Assembly (NCBI GenBank): GCA_031281815.1
Contig: JAITEY010000258.1
Coordinates: 1-6,505, forward strand
DNA from: Desulfovibrio sp.
Lineage (GTDB): Bacteria > Desulfobacterota > Desulfovibrionia > Desulfovibrionales > Desulfovibrionaceae
Length of the DNA stretch: 6,505 bases
Direction of reading: 5' to 3'
In this document: positions 1-5,824 of the stretch, one piece after another
Position numbering within the stretch: position 1 is the first letter of the stretch
Layout: each line of letters starts with the position of its first letter
Made by a program: the position numbers and the translations under genes
The notes under the pieces: model-generated
What the model saw: only the letters and a program-made list of their open reading frames with translations
Database searches by the model: none
Told to the model about the DNA's origin: nothing

Positions 1-1558
1 GATTCAGGATAAGCTGGGTTATGGCTCTGGAACTGCCGATACGGGCGGAATCCAGACTGTCCAGGCGCGGTCCGATCCAGTTGAAGGGCCTGAAGAGGGT
101 GAACTCCAGACCGTGATGCGCGCCGTAAGCCCAGATGACGCGGTCCAGGAGCTGTTTGCAGGCCGAGTAAATCCAGCGTTCCTTGTTGATGGGACCCAGG
201 ACCGGATTGGAGCGATCTTCGTCGAATTCATCGTCTCCGCACATGCCGTACACTTCTGACGTGGAGGGAAAGACGATGCGTTTGCCGTATTTGACGCAGT
301 AACGCACTATTTTCAGGTTTTCTTCAAAGTCCAGTTCAAAAACACGCAAGGGATTGCGCGTGTATTCCACAGGCGTGGCGATGGCCACCAGAGGCAGGAT
401 AACGTCGCATTTCTTGATGTGATATTCAATCCATTCCGTATGGATGCCGATGTCGCCTTCCACGAAATGAAAGCGCGGATTGCCGAGGAAGCGGCGAATG
501 GCCTCGGAACCGATGTCCATGCCGTAAATTTCGTAACTGTTTTCCCGGAGCAGGCGCTCGGTGAGATGGTTGCCGATAAACCCGTTGGCCCCCAGTATCA
601 GGACGCGGGTGACCCGGCCTTGCCTGCCCGCCGGAGCGTTCGGGCCGAGGAGCGCACCCTTTGTCAGGCCCATTTCCGAAGCCAAGGAAGCGCCTTGCAG
701 GTAAATGCCGTCTTCCGCCTGCCCCGCGCATATTTCCAGGCTGCCTTCGCCGCAGGCGACCGACAGCGGGTTCGCCGAAAGCACCGTGCCCGGCTGCGCC
801 GAGTGCGCGTCCGCATGCGCGCGGCTTTTCCAGACCAGCATTTTGCGTCTGCCGGCATGAGTAACCGCGCCCGGATAGGGTTCGGTCACGGCTCGCCCCA
901 GGTTGCTGATTTCGCGGGCGCTTTTGTCCCAGTGACTTTCCCCGTCTTTCGGCCGGCGCCGGCCGAAGTAGGTTGCCCGGCTTTCGTCCTGGGCGTGCAG
1001 CGTGACCGTGCCGTTTTTAATGCGGGGCAGTATGTCGTTCAGCAGTTCACGGGCCGCAGCCGCGAGTTTTTGGTGCAGGGACAGGGCGTCGTCGTCGTCC
1101 GTCACGGCAACGGGCAACTGTCCGGCAATGGGGCCGGCGTCCGCCTTGCCCGTCATGACATGCAGGGTGACGCCGCTTTGCGTCTCGCCGTTCACCAGAG
1201 CCCAGTTGACGGGAGCGCGTCCCCGGTAGCGGGGAAGCAGGGATCCGTGCAGGTTGTAGCCGCCCAGGGGAGCGACGGACAGGAGTTCGTCGCCGAGCAG
1301 CTTGCGGTAATAAAAAGAGAAGAACACATCCGGCTTGAGTGCGCGGATTTGTTTCAGGCACAGAGGATGGTTCACGTCTTCAGGGGCGAAGACCGGCAAG
1401 TTGAGGCGGGCGGCCAGATGCGCAACAGAAGGGAAAAATCTGTTTTCGTTCGGGCTGTCCGCATGCGTAAACACGGCCTGTATATCGAAGCCTGCGTCCG
1501 TCAACGCCTGCAAGCCCACGCAGCCGATGCTGTGATAGGCGAATACCGCTGTTTTCAT
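1..1558 (-). CDS. arnA: ArnA, bifunctional UDP-L-Ara4N formyltransferase / UDP-glucuronate decarboxylase (3' end missing at window edge)
   Basis: Cytoplasmic two-domain enzyme of the L-Ara4N lipid A pathway. The C-terminal domain oxidatively decarboxylates UDP-glucuronate to UDP-4-keto-pentose (NAD+). The N-terminal domain N-formylates UDP-L-Ara4N using 10-formyl-tetrahydrofolate. The frame is open from ATG 1558 to the left edge, giving 519 codons of the roughly 660 expected. Formyltransferase domain, about residues 1-300: N-terminus MKTAVFAYHSIGC, then YNLHGSLLPRYRGRAP with N102 and H104, and D140 in KADAG, matching the catalytic Asn/His/Asp of E. coli ArnA. Decarboxylase domain from about 315: Rossmann motif GANGFIG (near 323-329), STSEVYG (T433, S434, E435), YSACK (Y464, K468) and RPFNW. 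The last residues seen are SSRAITQLILN, so the C-terminal ~140 residues, including a catalytic Arg near 620, lie outside. Ribosome binding site AGAGGAAGG lies just 5' of the ATG. Both domains are fused and uninterrupted. Identification is very secure. Confidence 0.97.
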   Translation of the reverse strand, partial: MKTAVFAYHSIGCVGLQALTDAGFDIQAVFTHADSPNENRFFPSVAHLAARLNLPVFAPEDVNHPLCLKQIRALKPDVFFSFYYRKLLGDELLSVAPLGGYNLHGSLLPRYRGRAPVNWALVNGETQSGVTLHVMTGKADAGPIAGQLPVAVTDDDDALSLHQKLAAAARELLNDILPRIKNGTVTLHAQDESRATYFGRRRPKDGESHWDKSAREISNLGRAVTEPYPGAVTHAGRRKMLVWKSRAHADAHSAQPGTVLSANPLSVACGEGSLEICAGQAEDGIYLQGASLASEMGLTKGALLGPNAPAGRQGRVTRVLILGANGFIGNHLTERLLRENSYEIYGMDIGSEAIRRFLGNPRFHFVEGDIGIHTEWIEYHIKKCDVILPLVAIATPVEYTRNPLRVFELDFEENLKIVRYCVKYGKRIVFPSTSEVYGMCGDDEFDEDRSNPVLGPINKERWIYSACKQLLDRVIWAYGAHHGLEFTLFRPFNWIGPRLDSLDSARIGSSRAITQLILN

Positions 1559-1561
1559 CAA

Positions 1562-1571
1562 ACCTTCCTCT
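1562..1571 (-). promoter_or_regulatory. Ribosome binding site of arnA
   Basis: On the minus strand the bases before the arnA ATG read AAGAGGAAGGTTTG, a purine-rich Shine-Dalgarno sequence 4-6 bases from the start. It supports ATG 1558, the same point where the protein begins to resemble E. coli ArnA. Confidence 0.75.
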
Positions 1572-1649
1572 TAGGAATGCCGGGTCAATGCTTTCCCCCA
1601 CACTGCAGATTACCCGTTCCGCAAAATGTTGTTCACGAGGGCCGGAGGC

Positions 1650-1720
1650 ACTCGAAGAGGGGATTCGTGGGGAATCATTCCCCTCGGCGGGGGTTGGGGC
1701 GGAGTCCCATTACGAAGCGT
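1650..1720. repeat. G/C-rich inverted-repeat element in the arnC-arnA gap
   Basis: The 170-base gap between arnC and arnA carries a compact structured segment. Its core is a perfect inverted repeat, GGGGAAT-C-ATTCCCC (1669-1683). With one mismatch the pairing extends to CG...CG at 1666-1667 and 1685-1686. An alternative pairing is GAGGGG (1657-1662) with CCCCTC (1680-1685), which excludes the first. Runs of G follow on the plus strand (about 1686-1711). The composition differs from the flanking coding DNA. It resembles dispersed palindromic intergenic repeats of bacterial chromosomes, but only one copy is in this window, so repetition is inferred. It could instead be an mRNA processing or attenuation hairpin between the two genes. 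Confidence 0.45.
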
Positions 1721-1728
1721 CCCACAAA

Positions 1729-2721
1729 TTATTCCCTGATGATGTTCAGGCCGTCCGGCATCACATCCGGGCGTTTGCCGCAGAGTTTTCGGATGAACCA
1801 GCGCGGGCGGGCCCGCACGTCGGTGTAGATGCGTCCTATGTATTCGCCGAGCAGTCCCATGCCGATAAACTGCGCGCCCGTAAAAATAAACAGCACGGCG
1901 AAGAGCATGAACACGCCTTCCGCCGCCCATTCCGGTCCGAGCAACAGGCGCAGGACCACGAGTAGAAAGGCCAGAAAAAAGCCGGCCGAGGCCACGGCGC
2001 AGCCTACAATGCTGAGCAGGCGCAGAGGCGTGGTCGTCAGGCAGGTGAGCAGGTCAAACATCAGGTTGACCAGTTGGACCATACCGTACTTCGAGTCGCC
2101 GAACCGGCGTTCGTCGTGGGCGACGGGTAGTTCCACAGTATCGCGGGCGAAGGACGCAGCCAGAACGGGGATGAAGGTGCTGTGCTCGCGGCAGAGGAGC
2201 ATGGCGTCCACGATATGCCGGCGGTAGGCGCGCAACATGCAGCCGTAGTCGCCGCTTTCTTTGCCCGTGGCTTTTTTGATGACGGCGTTGGCCGTGCGCG
2301 AAGCCAGCCGCCTGAACAGCGTATCCTTGCGTTCGGCCCGCACGGTGCCCACCACGTCATAGCCCTGTTCGGCCGCCTGTACCAGGCGGGGTATTTCTTC
2401 AGGCGGGTTTTGCAGGTCGGCGTCGAGGGTGACGATGAGGTCTCCCCCCGCCAAGCTGAAGCCTGCCATGATTGCCGCGTGTTGCCCGTAGTTGCGGTTG
2501 AGCATGACGCCGACAATGCGCTTTTCCGGGTCTTCCGCCGCCTCGGCGATAAGCTCGGCCGTGCGGTCGGAACTGCCGTCGTCCACCATGATGATTTCGC
2601 AGTCCCTGTCCAAGGCGCGGCAGACGGCGACGGTGCGGTCAATCAGTTCGGGCAGGCCCGCTTCTTCGTTGTAAGCCGGAATGACCAGAGACACTTTGCG
2701 TACGGGACAGACATCGGGCAT
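1729..2721 (-). CDS. arnC: ArnC, undecaprenyl-phosphate 4-deoxy-4-formamido-L-arabinose transferase
   Basis: Inner-membrane GT-A fold (family 2) glycosyltransferase. It transfers 4-formamido-L-arabinose from its UDP carrier to undecaprenyl phosphate on the cytoplasmic face. 330 residues against about 322 in E. coli. Catalytic domain, about 1-230: VSLVIPAYNEE (11-20), MVDDGSSD (45-52), LNRNYGQH (74-81), TLDADLQNPPEEIPRL (98-113, with metal-binding D100/D102) and GDYGCMLRAYRRH (157-169). Two C-terminal hydrophobic segments (about 234-261 and 268-292) precede GEYIGRIYTDVRARPR. I start it at ATG 2721, not the in-frame ATG 2727: AAGGA lies 7 bases from 2721 but almost abuts 2727, and the 2721 product aligns end to end with E. 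coli ArnC (M-x4-PV-x-KV). It follows arnB after 102 bases. A short extra tail (about residues 311-330) differs from E. coli, as is usual at this end. Very secure. Confidence 0.97.
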   Translation of the reverse strand: MPDVCPVRKVSLVIPAYNEEAGLPELIDRTVAVCRALDRDCEIIMVDDGSSDRTAELIAEAAEDPEKRIVGVMLNRNYGQHAAIMAGFSLAGGDLIVTLDADLQNPPEEIPRLVQAAEQGYDVVGTVRAERKDTLFRRLASRTANAVIKKATGKESGDYGCMLRAYRRHIVDAMLLCREHSTFIPVLAASFARDTVELPVAHDERRFGDSKYGMVQLVNLMFDLLTCLTTTPLRLLSIVGCAVASAGFFLAFLLVVLRLLLGPEWAAEGVFMLFAVLFIFTGAQFIGMGLLGEYIGRIYTDVRARPRWFIRKLCGKRPDVMPDGLNIIRE

Positions 2722-2823
2722 CAACATTTCCTTCGGACAGGCCGTCGGATGAAGCCGGGGGCGGCGTCATTCCGTTGCCGGGTTTGCCGTGAAAGCACAC
2801 AGGAGAACAGCATCGCTCCGGCG

Positions 2824-3981
2824 TTACCGACCTGTTCCGGCGCGCGCCGCCGCGAGGGCTTCCAGCACACGGTCCGCGTCGGCTTCCGTCATATCTGGAA
2901 AAAGGGGCAGAGTACACAGGCGTTCGGAATTCCATTCCGAGTTCGGCAACAAAAGGCCGGGGAAACGCTCACGGTAGTATTTCTGCGTATGAGCGGCCCG
3001 GAAATGCAGGCCGGTGCCTATGTTCGCGGCTTTCAACGTTTCCGTGAGCGTGTCCCGGTCCAGCCCGCAATGCTCTTTATCTACGCGAATCATGAACAGG
3101 TGATGCGCATGTTCGTGCGGGTAAGCGGGCGACGGCACGGGGAGCCAGACGGAGGCGTCCATATTCCGCAGATAGTATTCCGCCAACGCCCCGCGTTTTG
3201 CGTTCAGTTCCGGCAGGCGTGCAAGCTGGACCACGGCCAGGGCGGCATGCAGGTCGGACAGGTTGTATTTCCAGCCGGGTTCGATGACCTCCGCCTGGGC
3301 CTTGCGCCCCTGCATGTCCCGGTCGAAGGCATCCAAACCCAGACCGTGAAATTTCAGTCTGCGCACCCGTTCGGCCAGAGCGGCGTCATCGGTCGCCAAA
3401 AGACCGCCTTCGGCACAGGTGAGGTTTTTAATTGCATGAAAGGAGAAAAGCGCGGTGCCTTCAGCTCCGATCCAACGGTCGCCGTAGCGGGTTCCCACGG
3501 CGTGAGCAGCGTCTTCCAGCAGAAAAAGGCCGTGTTTGCGGGCAACGGAGCGCAGGGAGTCCAGATGCGCCGGCGCGCCGGCATAGTGTACCGGGATAAG
3601 GACTTTGCTGCGCGGGGTGACGGCGGCTTCCGCCGCGTCCGCGTCAAGCATGAGCGTGTCGCGGTTGACGTCGACCATGATCGGCGTCGCTCCCAGAAGG
3701 GTGATGATGTTCAGGGTAGACACCCAGGTAAGGGAGGGCGTTATGACTTCGTCGCCGTGACCTATGCCGAGGGCCGACAGAACCAGATGCATGCCGGCTG
3801 TGGCCGAGGACAAGGCCACGGCGTATCTGCAACCGAAAACCCGGCTGAACTCTTCTTCGAGTTTCAGGTTTTCCGGCCCTGTGGTAATCCAGCCCGAACG
3901 CAACACGCGGACGGCAGCCGCGATTTCGGCATCACTTATGGCGGGCCTTGAAAAAGGCAGGAATGCGGTGTGCTGTGTCAT
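2824..3981 (-). CDS. arnB: ArnB, UDP-4-amino-4-deoxy-L-arabinose--oxoglutarate aminotransferase
   Basis: Cytoplasmic PLP-dependent aminotransferase of the DegT/DnrJ/EryC1 family. It converts UDP-4-keto-pentose plus glutamate to UDP-L-Ara4N plus 2-oxoglutarate. From ATG 3981 it is 385 residues, the usual ArnB length. Motifs in order: FLPFSRPA (7-14), SGWITTGP (29-36), LSSATAGMH (57-65), DEVITPSLTWVSTLN (77-91), IPVHYAGAPA (129-138), LEDAAHAVGT (155-164, D157 for the PLP ring nitrogen), FSFHAIKNLTCAEGG (179-193, K185 as Schiff-base lysine), KFHGLG, and GTGLHFRAAHTQKYYRERFP near residue 310. ATG 3981 is chosen because conserved sequence starts eight residues later. A GTG at 4065 would add 28 unconserved residues. 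No strong ribosome binding site is visible at either. The gap to the upstream gene is 124 bases, so arnB could be cotranscribed with it or have its own unrecognised promoter there. Confidence 0.96.
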   Translation of the reverse strand: MTQHTAFLPFSRPAISDAEIAAAVRVLRSGWITTGPENLKLEEEFSRVFGCRYAVALSSATAGMHLVLSALGIGHGDEVITPSLTWVSTLNIITLLGATPIMVDVNRDTLMLDADAAEAAVTPRSKVLIPVHYAGAPAHLDSLRSVARKHGLFLLEDAAHAVGTRYGDRWIGAEGTALFSFHAIKNLTCAEGGLLATDDAALAERVRRLKFHGLGLDAFDRDMQGRKAQAEVIEPGWKYNLSDLHAALAVVQLARLPELNAKRGALAEYYLRNMDASVWLPVPSPAYPHEHAHHLFMIRVDKEHCGLDRDTLTETLKAANIGTGLHFRAAHTQKYYRERFPGLLLPNSEWNSERLCTLPLFPDMTEADADRVLEALAAARAGTGR

Positions 3982-4105
3982 GGTCTCGTTCGCTGCCGCG
4001 CAGGCCGACGGAAGCGGCGTGTCCGGCACCTGTTTCCCGGATCGCACGGGGCGACGGCCTGTCACGCCGAAAGGCGGAGCGTTTTAATCGGGCCGGGGCA
4101 GCGCG

Positions 4106-4699
4106 TTACCAGTAGACATGGTAGGTACACGAGTCCGCGCCCTGTTCCCGGCATTCCGCGTCGTCGTCGTGCACGACCTGCACATCGGGCGCGAATTGTT
4201 GCGCCCTAGCCTTGATGATCCCCCTGTCGAAAGAGCACGGATAGGGATTTTTGCAGACGCAGAGAATTTCGTTTTTTCCGCTTATCGGTTCACAGCCGTA
4301 ATGTCCGATGCCTTCATGCACGGCGCCCGTCGCGGCATCATACAAAAGCCGGCCGTTCTTGCGGTGGTTGATATGGTAGGCGATGTCGATGCTTCGCACG
4401 GCCGATATCACATCCACAGCCCCAGGCGGGAACTTGGCGTTTACGGGGATGGACATGCCGATATTGAACAGCGCCGAGTTGCCTACCTGCCTTGCGATGG
4501 TCTCAAAGGCTTTCAGCCAAGCTTCCTGCGAATACCATGCATGCATGTCCAGGACGAGTTTGTCGTCGACCACATTGCCTATCCCTGCCTCACTAAGGGC
4601 GCGCCGCGAGATTTTCGTAAAGTACCCCATACCCGCGATAACAGCGGCGACAGTCGGCGCGTTCACCTCGACACCCGGTTCAAATGCCACGAATTGCAC
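4106..4699 (-). CDS. Uncharacterised 197-residue protein with a V4R / heme-NO-binding-like C-terminal region (possible small-molecule sensor)
   Basis: Specific function not recognised. 197 residues, predicted soluble, with no signal peptide or membrane segment. Start GTG 4699 is supported by AGGAGGT (4708-4714) at 8 bases. The N-terminal part holds MQFVAFEPGVEV, HAWYSQEAWLKAFETIA (53-69) and NIGMSIP (79-85). The centre has SIDIAYHINHR (103-113) and HEGIGHYG (128-135). The C-terminus is Cys-rich: CVCKNPYPCSFDRGII (147-162) and CREQGADSCTYHVYW (183-197). The final pattern (Cys, small-residue turn, Gly, Cys, aromatic, beta strand) is typical of V4R (4-vinyl reductase) and HNOB-like ligand-binding domains, and I recall similar stand-alone proteins in delta-proteobacteria. 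C147, C149, C155, C183 and C191 with nearby His residues could bind metal, heme or a redox-active ligand; this is inference. It lies 124 bases upstream of arnB on the same strand, so it may share a transcript with the arn genes. No DNA-binding or enzyme motif is seen. Confidence 0.85.
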   Translation of the reverse strand: MQFVAFEPGVEVNAPTVAAVIAGMGYFTKISRRALSEAGIGNVVDDKLVLDMHAWYSQEAWLKAFETIARQVGNSALFNIGMSIPVNAKFPPGAVDVISAVRSIDIAYHINHRKNGRLLYDAATGAVHEGIGHYGCEPISGKNEILCVCKNPYPCSFDRGIIKARAQQFAPDVQVVHDDDAECREQGADSCTYHVYW

Positions 4700-4707
4700 A
4701 GGTCATT

Positions 4708-4714
4708 ACCTCCT
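4708..4714 (-). promoter_or_regulatory. Strong ribosome binding site deciding the GTG start at 4699
   Basis: AGGAGGT on the minus strand lies 8 bases before GTG 4699. An ATG closer to it (4706) is out of frame and opens only a few codons before a stop, so the GTG is the credible start. Confidence 0.8.
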
Positions 4715-4742
4715 CTTGCCCAAAAGCCGACAGGAGCCGCGT

Positions 4743-4761
4743 GCCGGTTCGCCGAATCGGC
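4743..4761. promoter_or_regulatory. 19-base near-palindrome upstream of the V4R-like gene (candidate operator)
   Basis: GCCGGTTCGCCGAATCGGC pairs 8 of 9 positions per half around a central base, the exception being a G opposite T. It is centred about 50 bases 5' of GTG 4699, where a repressor or activator could bind or where the leader RNA could fold. The surrounding sequence is rich in CGGCC repeats, so chance or a structural role is possible. Confidence 0.35.
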
Positions 4762-4919
4762 CAACATGGCCGCCGGCCTGCCGCAATCGGCCGCCGGGAC
4801 GGAATACGCCCTTTCCGGAAATTCTCCTGCAGCGCTTCCCGTTCAGCGACGGAGCGTATAAACGCGCAGGCACGCCGTCAGTCCGTCAAGATTCCGTTCT
4901 TTCGGCACACTCTTGTAAT

Positions 4920-4961
4920 AAGACTTGTCCGTACCAGCCGCGCGAGTCAAGTTTTTTTTTT
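4920..4961 (+). terminator. Weak dyad followed by ten T residues (possible intrinsic terminator)
   Basis: AAGACTTG (4920-4927) can pair with CAAGTTTT (4948-4955) with one G-T wobble, leaving a loop of about 20 bases. It runs into T at 4952-4961. The T run is striking, but the stem is weak and the loop long, and no plus-strand gene is seen upstream, so a transcript to terminate would have to be an unannotated small RNA. Alternatively the run is an A tract upstream of a minus-strand promoter. Confidence 0.25.
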
Positions 4962-5015
4962 CGAAGGGGAGAGCGGTCTTCTGAAATCAGCATTGTTGTT
5001 GCGGCGAGTTCACAA

Positions 5016-5044
5016 TTGACTTCCGGTAACATCCGGCATATATT
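5016..5044 (+). promoter_or_regulatory. Sigma70-type promoter for the universal stress gene
   Basis: A -35 box TTGACT (5016-5021), a 17-base spacer and a -10 box TATATT (5039-5044) make a near-consensus housekeeping promoter reading right. Transcription would begin near 5051, giving a leader of about 185 bases before the ATG at 5236. It is the best promoter in the window by spacing and match. Confidence 0.7.
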
Positions 5045-5085
5045 GCAGATAAGCCCTTTTTTATCCGGAAGGGGCAGATCGCCCG

Positions 5086-5126
5086 GTTTCCGTCGATCGG
5101 CCGCCCTTTGTCCGGCGGACGGAAAC
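5086..5126 (+). other. Hairpin in the long 5' leader of the universal stress gene
   Basis: A perfect 9-bp inverted repeat, GTTTCCGTC (5086-5094) and GACGGAAAC (5118-5126), encloses an inner stem CGCC (5102-5105) / GGCG (5114-5117) with an eight-base loop. No T run follows, so it is not an obvious intrinsic terminator. It could stabilise the leader RNA, bind a protein, or be part of a regulatory fold. Confidence 0.5.
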
Positions 5127-5223
5127 GACAACGGACCGCGGTGTCGGGACGGCGTCGAAATCTGTTCCGGGTTTTCCGGGCGAATTGTTGAACCGTAACC
5201 GCGCCAAGTGTTGCATTGGGCGG

Positions 5224-5232
5224 AAAGGAGGC
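5224..5232 (+). promoter_or_regulatory. Ribosome binding site of the universal stress gene
   Basis: AAAGGAGGC lies just upstream of ATG 5236. It decides for that ATG over the in-frame TTG at 5185, which has no such site and would add 17 residues outside the family fold. Confidence 0.85.
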
Positions 5233-5235
5233 GTT

Positions 5236-5679
5236 ATGAGTGCGTTCACTGTAAAAAAAATTCTCTGTCCGGTTGATTTTTCACAAAACAGCGAATTGGT
5301 GGCCGCCCGCGCCGCCGCTGTGGCAGAAACCTGCAATGCCGCCCTGGAGTTTCTTTATGTGTCGCCCCTGTTGACCGACATCGGCGGACACCAGGAACTT
5401 GATTTTCAAAAATTGCAGGAGATGGAACAACACATTTTGTCAAGCGCCGCCGCGAGTATGGAAAAATTCATCAAAGCCGGTACTGTGGGCATGCAGGCCG
5501 AGGGTAAGGTTCTGCCGGGGGATCCGGCGGAAGTGATTCTGCAACGTGCGAAAGAAAGCGGAGCCGATCTCATCGTCATCGGCACGCGCGGACGCAAAGG
5601 CTTCGATAATATTCTCTTCGGGTCCGTCGCCGAAAAAATAGTCCGGTTGGCGACGATTTCCGTGCTGGTAGTTCGATGA
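5236..5679 (+). CDS. Universal stress protein, single UspA domain, ATP-binding type
   Basis: Small cytoplasmic protein of the UspA superfamily; members of this subtype bind ATP, usually dimerise, and are induced by starvation, oxidative or respiratory stress. 147 residues, the normal size for one domain. The first strand is KKILCPVDFS (7-16) with D14 at the usual adenine-contact position. The strand LEFLYV (37-42) follows. The ATP signature G-2x-G-9x-G-S is complete: G116, G119, G129, S130 within GTRGRKGFDNILFGS. The C-terminal strand is ISVLVVR. The insert at about 46-80 is helical and charged. The gene stands alone, divergent from the V4R-like gene and convergent with aprA, behind its own strong promoter and a long leader. 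The family assignment is secure; its specific physiological trigger cannot be read from sequence. Confidence 0.95.
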   Translation: MSAFTVKKILCPVDFSQNSELVAARAAAVAETCNAALEFLYVSPLLTDIGGHQELDFQKLQEMEQHILSSAAASMEKFIKAGTVGMQAEGKVLPGDPAEVILQRAKESGADLIVIGTRGRKGFDNILFGSVAEKIVRLATISVLVVR

Positions 5680-5748
5680 AACCCGAGACGGTCCCACGCC
5701 GTTGCATTGCGCGGACACGACGGTAACGCGCGCAGGGCCGTACAGCCC

Positions 5749-5784
5749 CCTGTTGCGGTGAATCCGCGCATTTGCCGCAACAGG
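5749..5784. terminator. Hairpin between the convergent 3' ends of the stress gene and aprA
   Basis: A perfect 10-bp inverted repeat, CCTGTTGCGG (5749-5758) and CCGCAACAGG (5775-5784), with two further G-T wobble pairs inside and a loop of about 12 bases. It is 70 bases past the usp stop and 40 bases past the aprA stop, where a shared bidirectional terminator would sit. No T run follows on either strand, so it may act as a Rho-dependent or 3'-end-protecting hairpin rather than a classical intrinsic terminator. Confidence 0.5.
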
Positions 5785-5824
5785 CGAATACCGGTGACGT
5801 GCGCAGCGCCGCAGTATGCGACCG

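Larger units (their letters stand above)
4700..5235. other. Divergent non-coding spacer between the V4R-like gene and the universal stress gene
   Basis: 536 bases with no credible gene: the open frames crossing it lack family resemblance and good starts. From left to right it holds a ribosome binding site (4708-4714), a near-palindrome (4743-4761), direct repeats of AATCGGCC (4755-4762 and 4785-4792) and GGCCGCCGG (4768-4776 and 4789-4797), a run of ten T (4952-4961) with weak dyad symmetry on its left, a minus-strand TTGACT (4945-4950), a strong plus-strand promoter (5016-5044) and a leader hairpin (5086-5126). The minus-strand TTGACT has the T run (A tract on that strand) just upstream like an UP element, but no good -10 lies at 16-18 bases, so the promoter of the leftward gene remains undefined. 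Confidence 0.7.

Noticed and set aside
419..1828. Plus-strand open frame of 469 codons
   Set aside because: It lies antisense to arnA and the arnC 3' end, whose minus-strand products are unmistakable. Its composition (rich in Arg, Val, Gln, Ala) is that of a shadow frame in GC-rich DNA.
2722..2727. arnC start at ATG 2727
   Set aside because: AAGGA nearly touches this codon, while it is correctly spaced for ATG 2721, which also aligns with the E. coli N-terminus.
2182..3951. Plus-strand open frame of 589 codons
   Set aside because: The longest open frame in the window, but antisense to arnC and arnB with no family resemblance. Length alone is explained by low stop frequency opposite GC-rich genes.
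3982..4065. N-terminal extension of arnB to a GTG at 4065
   Set aside because: The added 28 residues are not like ArnB, and no ribosome binding site precedes the GTG. ATG 3981 gives the family's normal length.
4081..4105. PmrA-box-like TTTTAAT between the V4R-like gene and arnB
   Set aside because: Only one half-site-like stretch is present; the tandem CTTAA-type repeat with five-base spacing is not found.
4118..5198. Two overlapping plus-strand open frames (4118-4861, 4383-5198) over the V4R-like gene and the spacer
   Set aside because: No ribosome binding sites, no recognisable domains, and mostly antisense to a gene with a strong start signal.
5185..5220. Sigma54-type promoter around TTGCAT before usp
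   Set aside because: The GG required ten bases before the GC is absent. The same check fails around 5035-5046.
5185..5235. Universal stress protein start at TTG 5185
   Set aside because: No ribosome binding site is visible there, and the extra residues precede the first beta strand of the fold. AAAGGAGG is correctly placed for ATG 5236.
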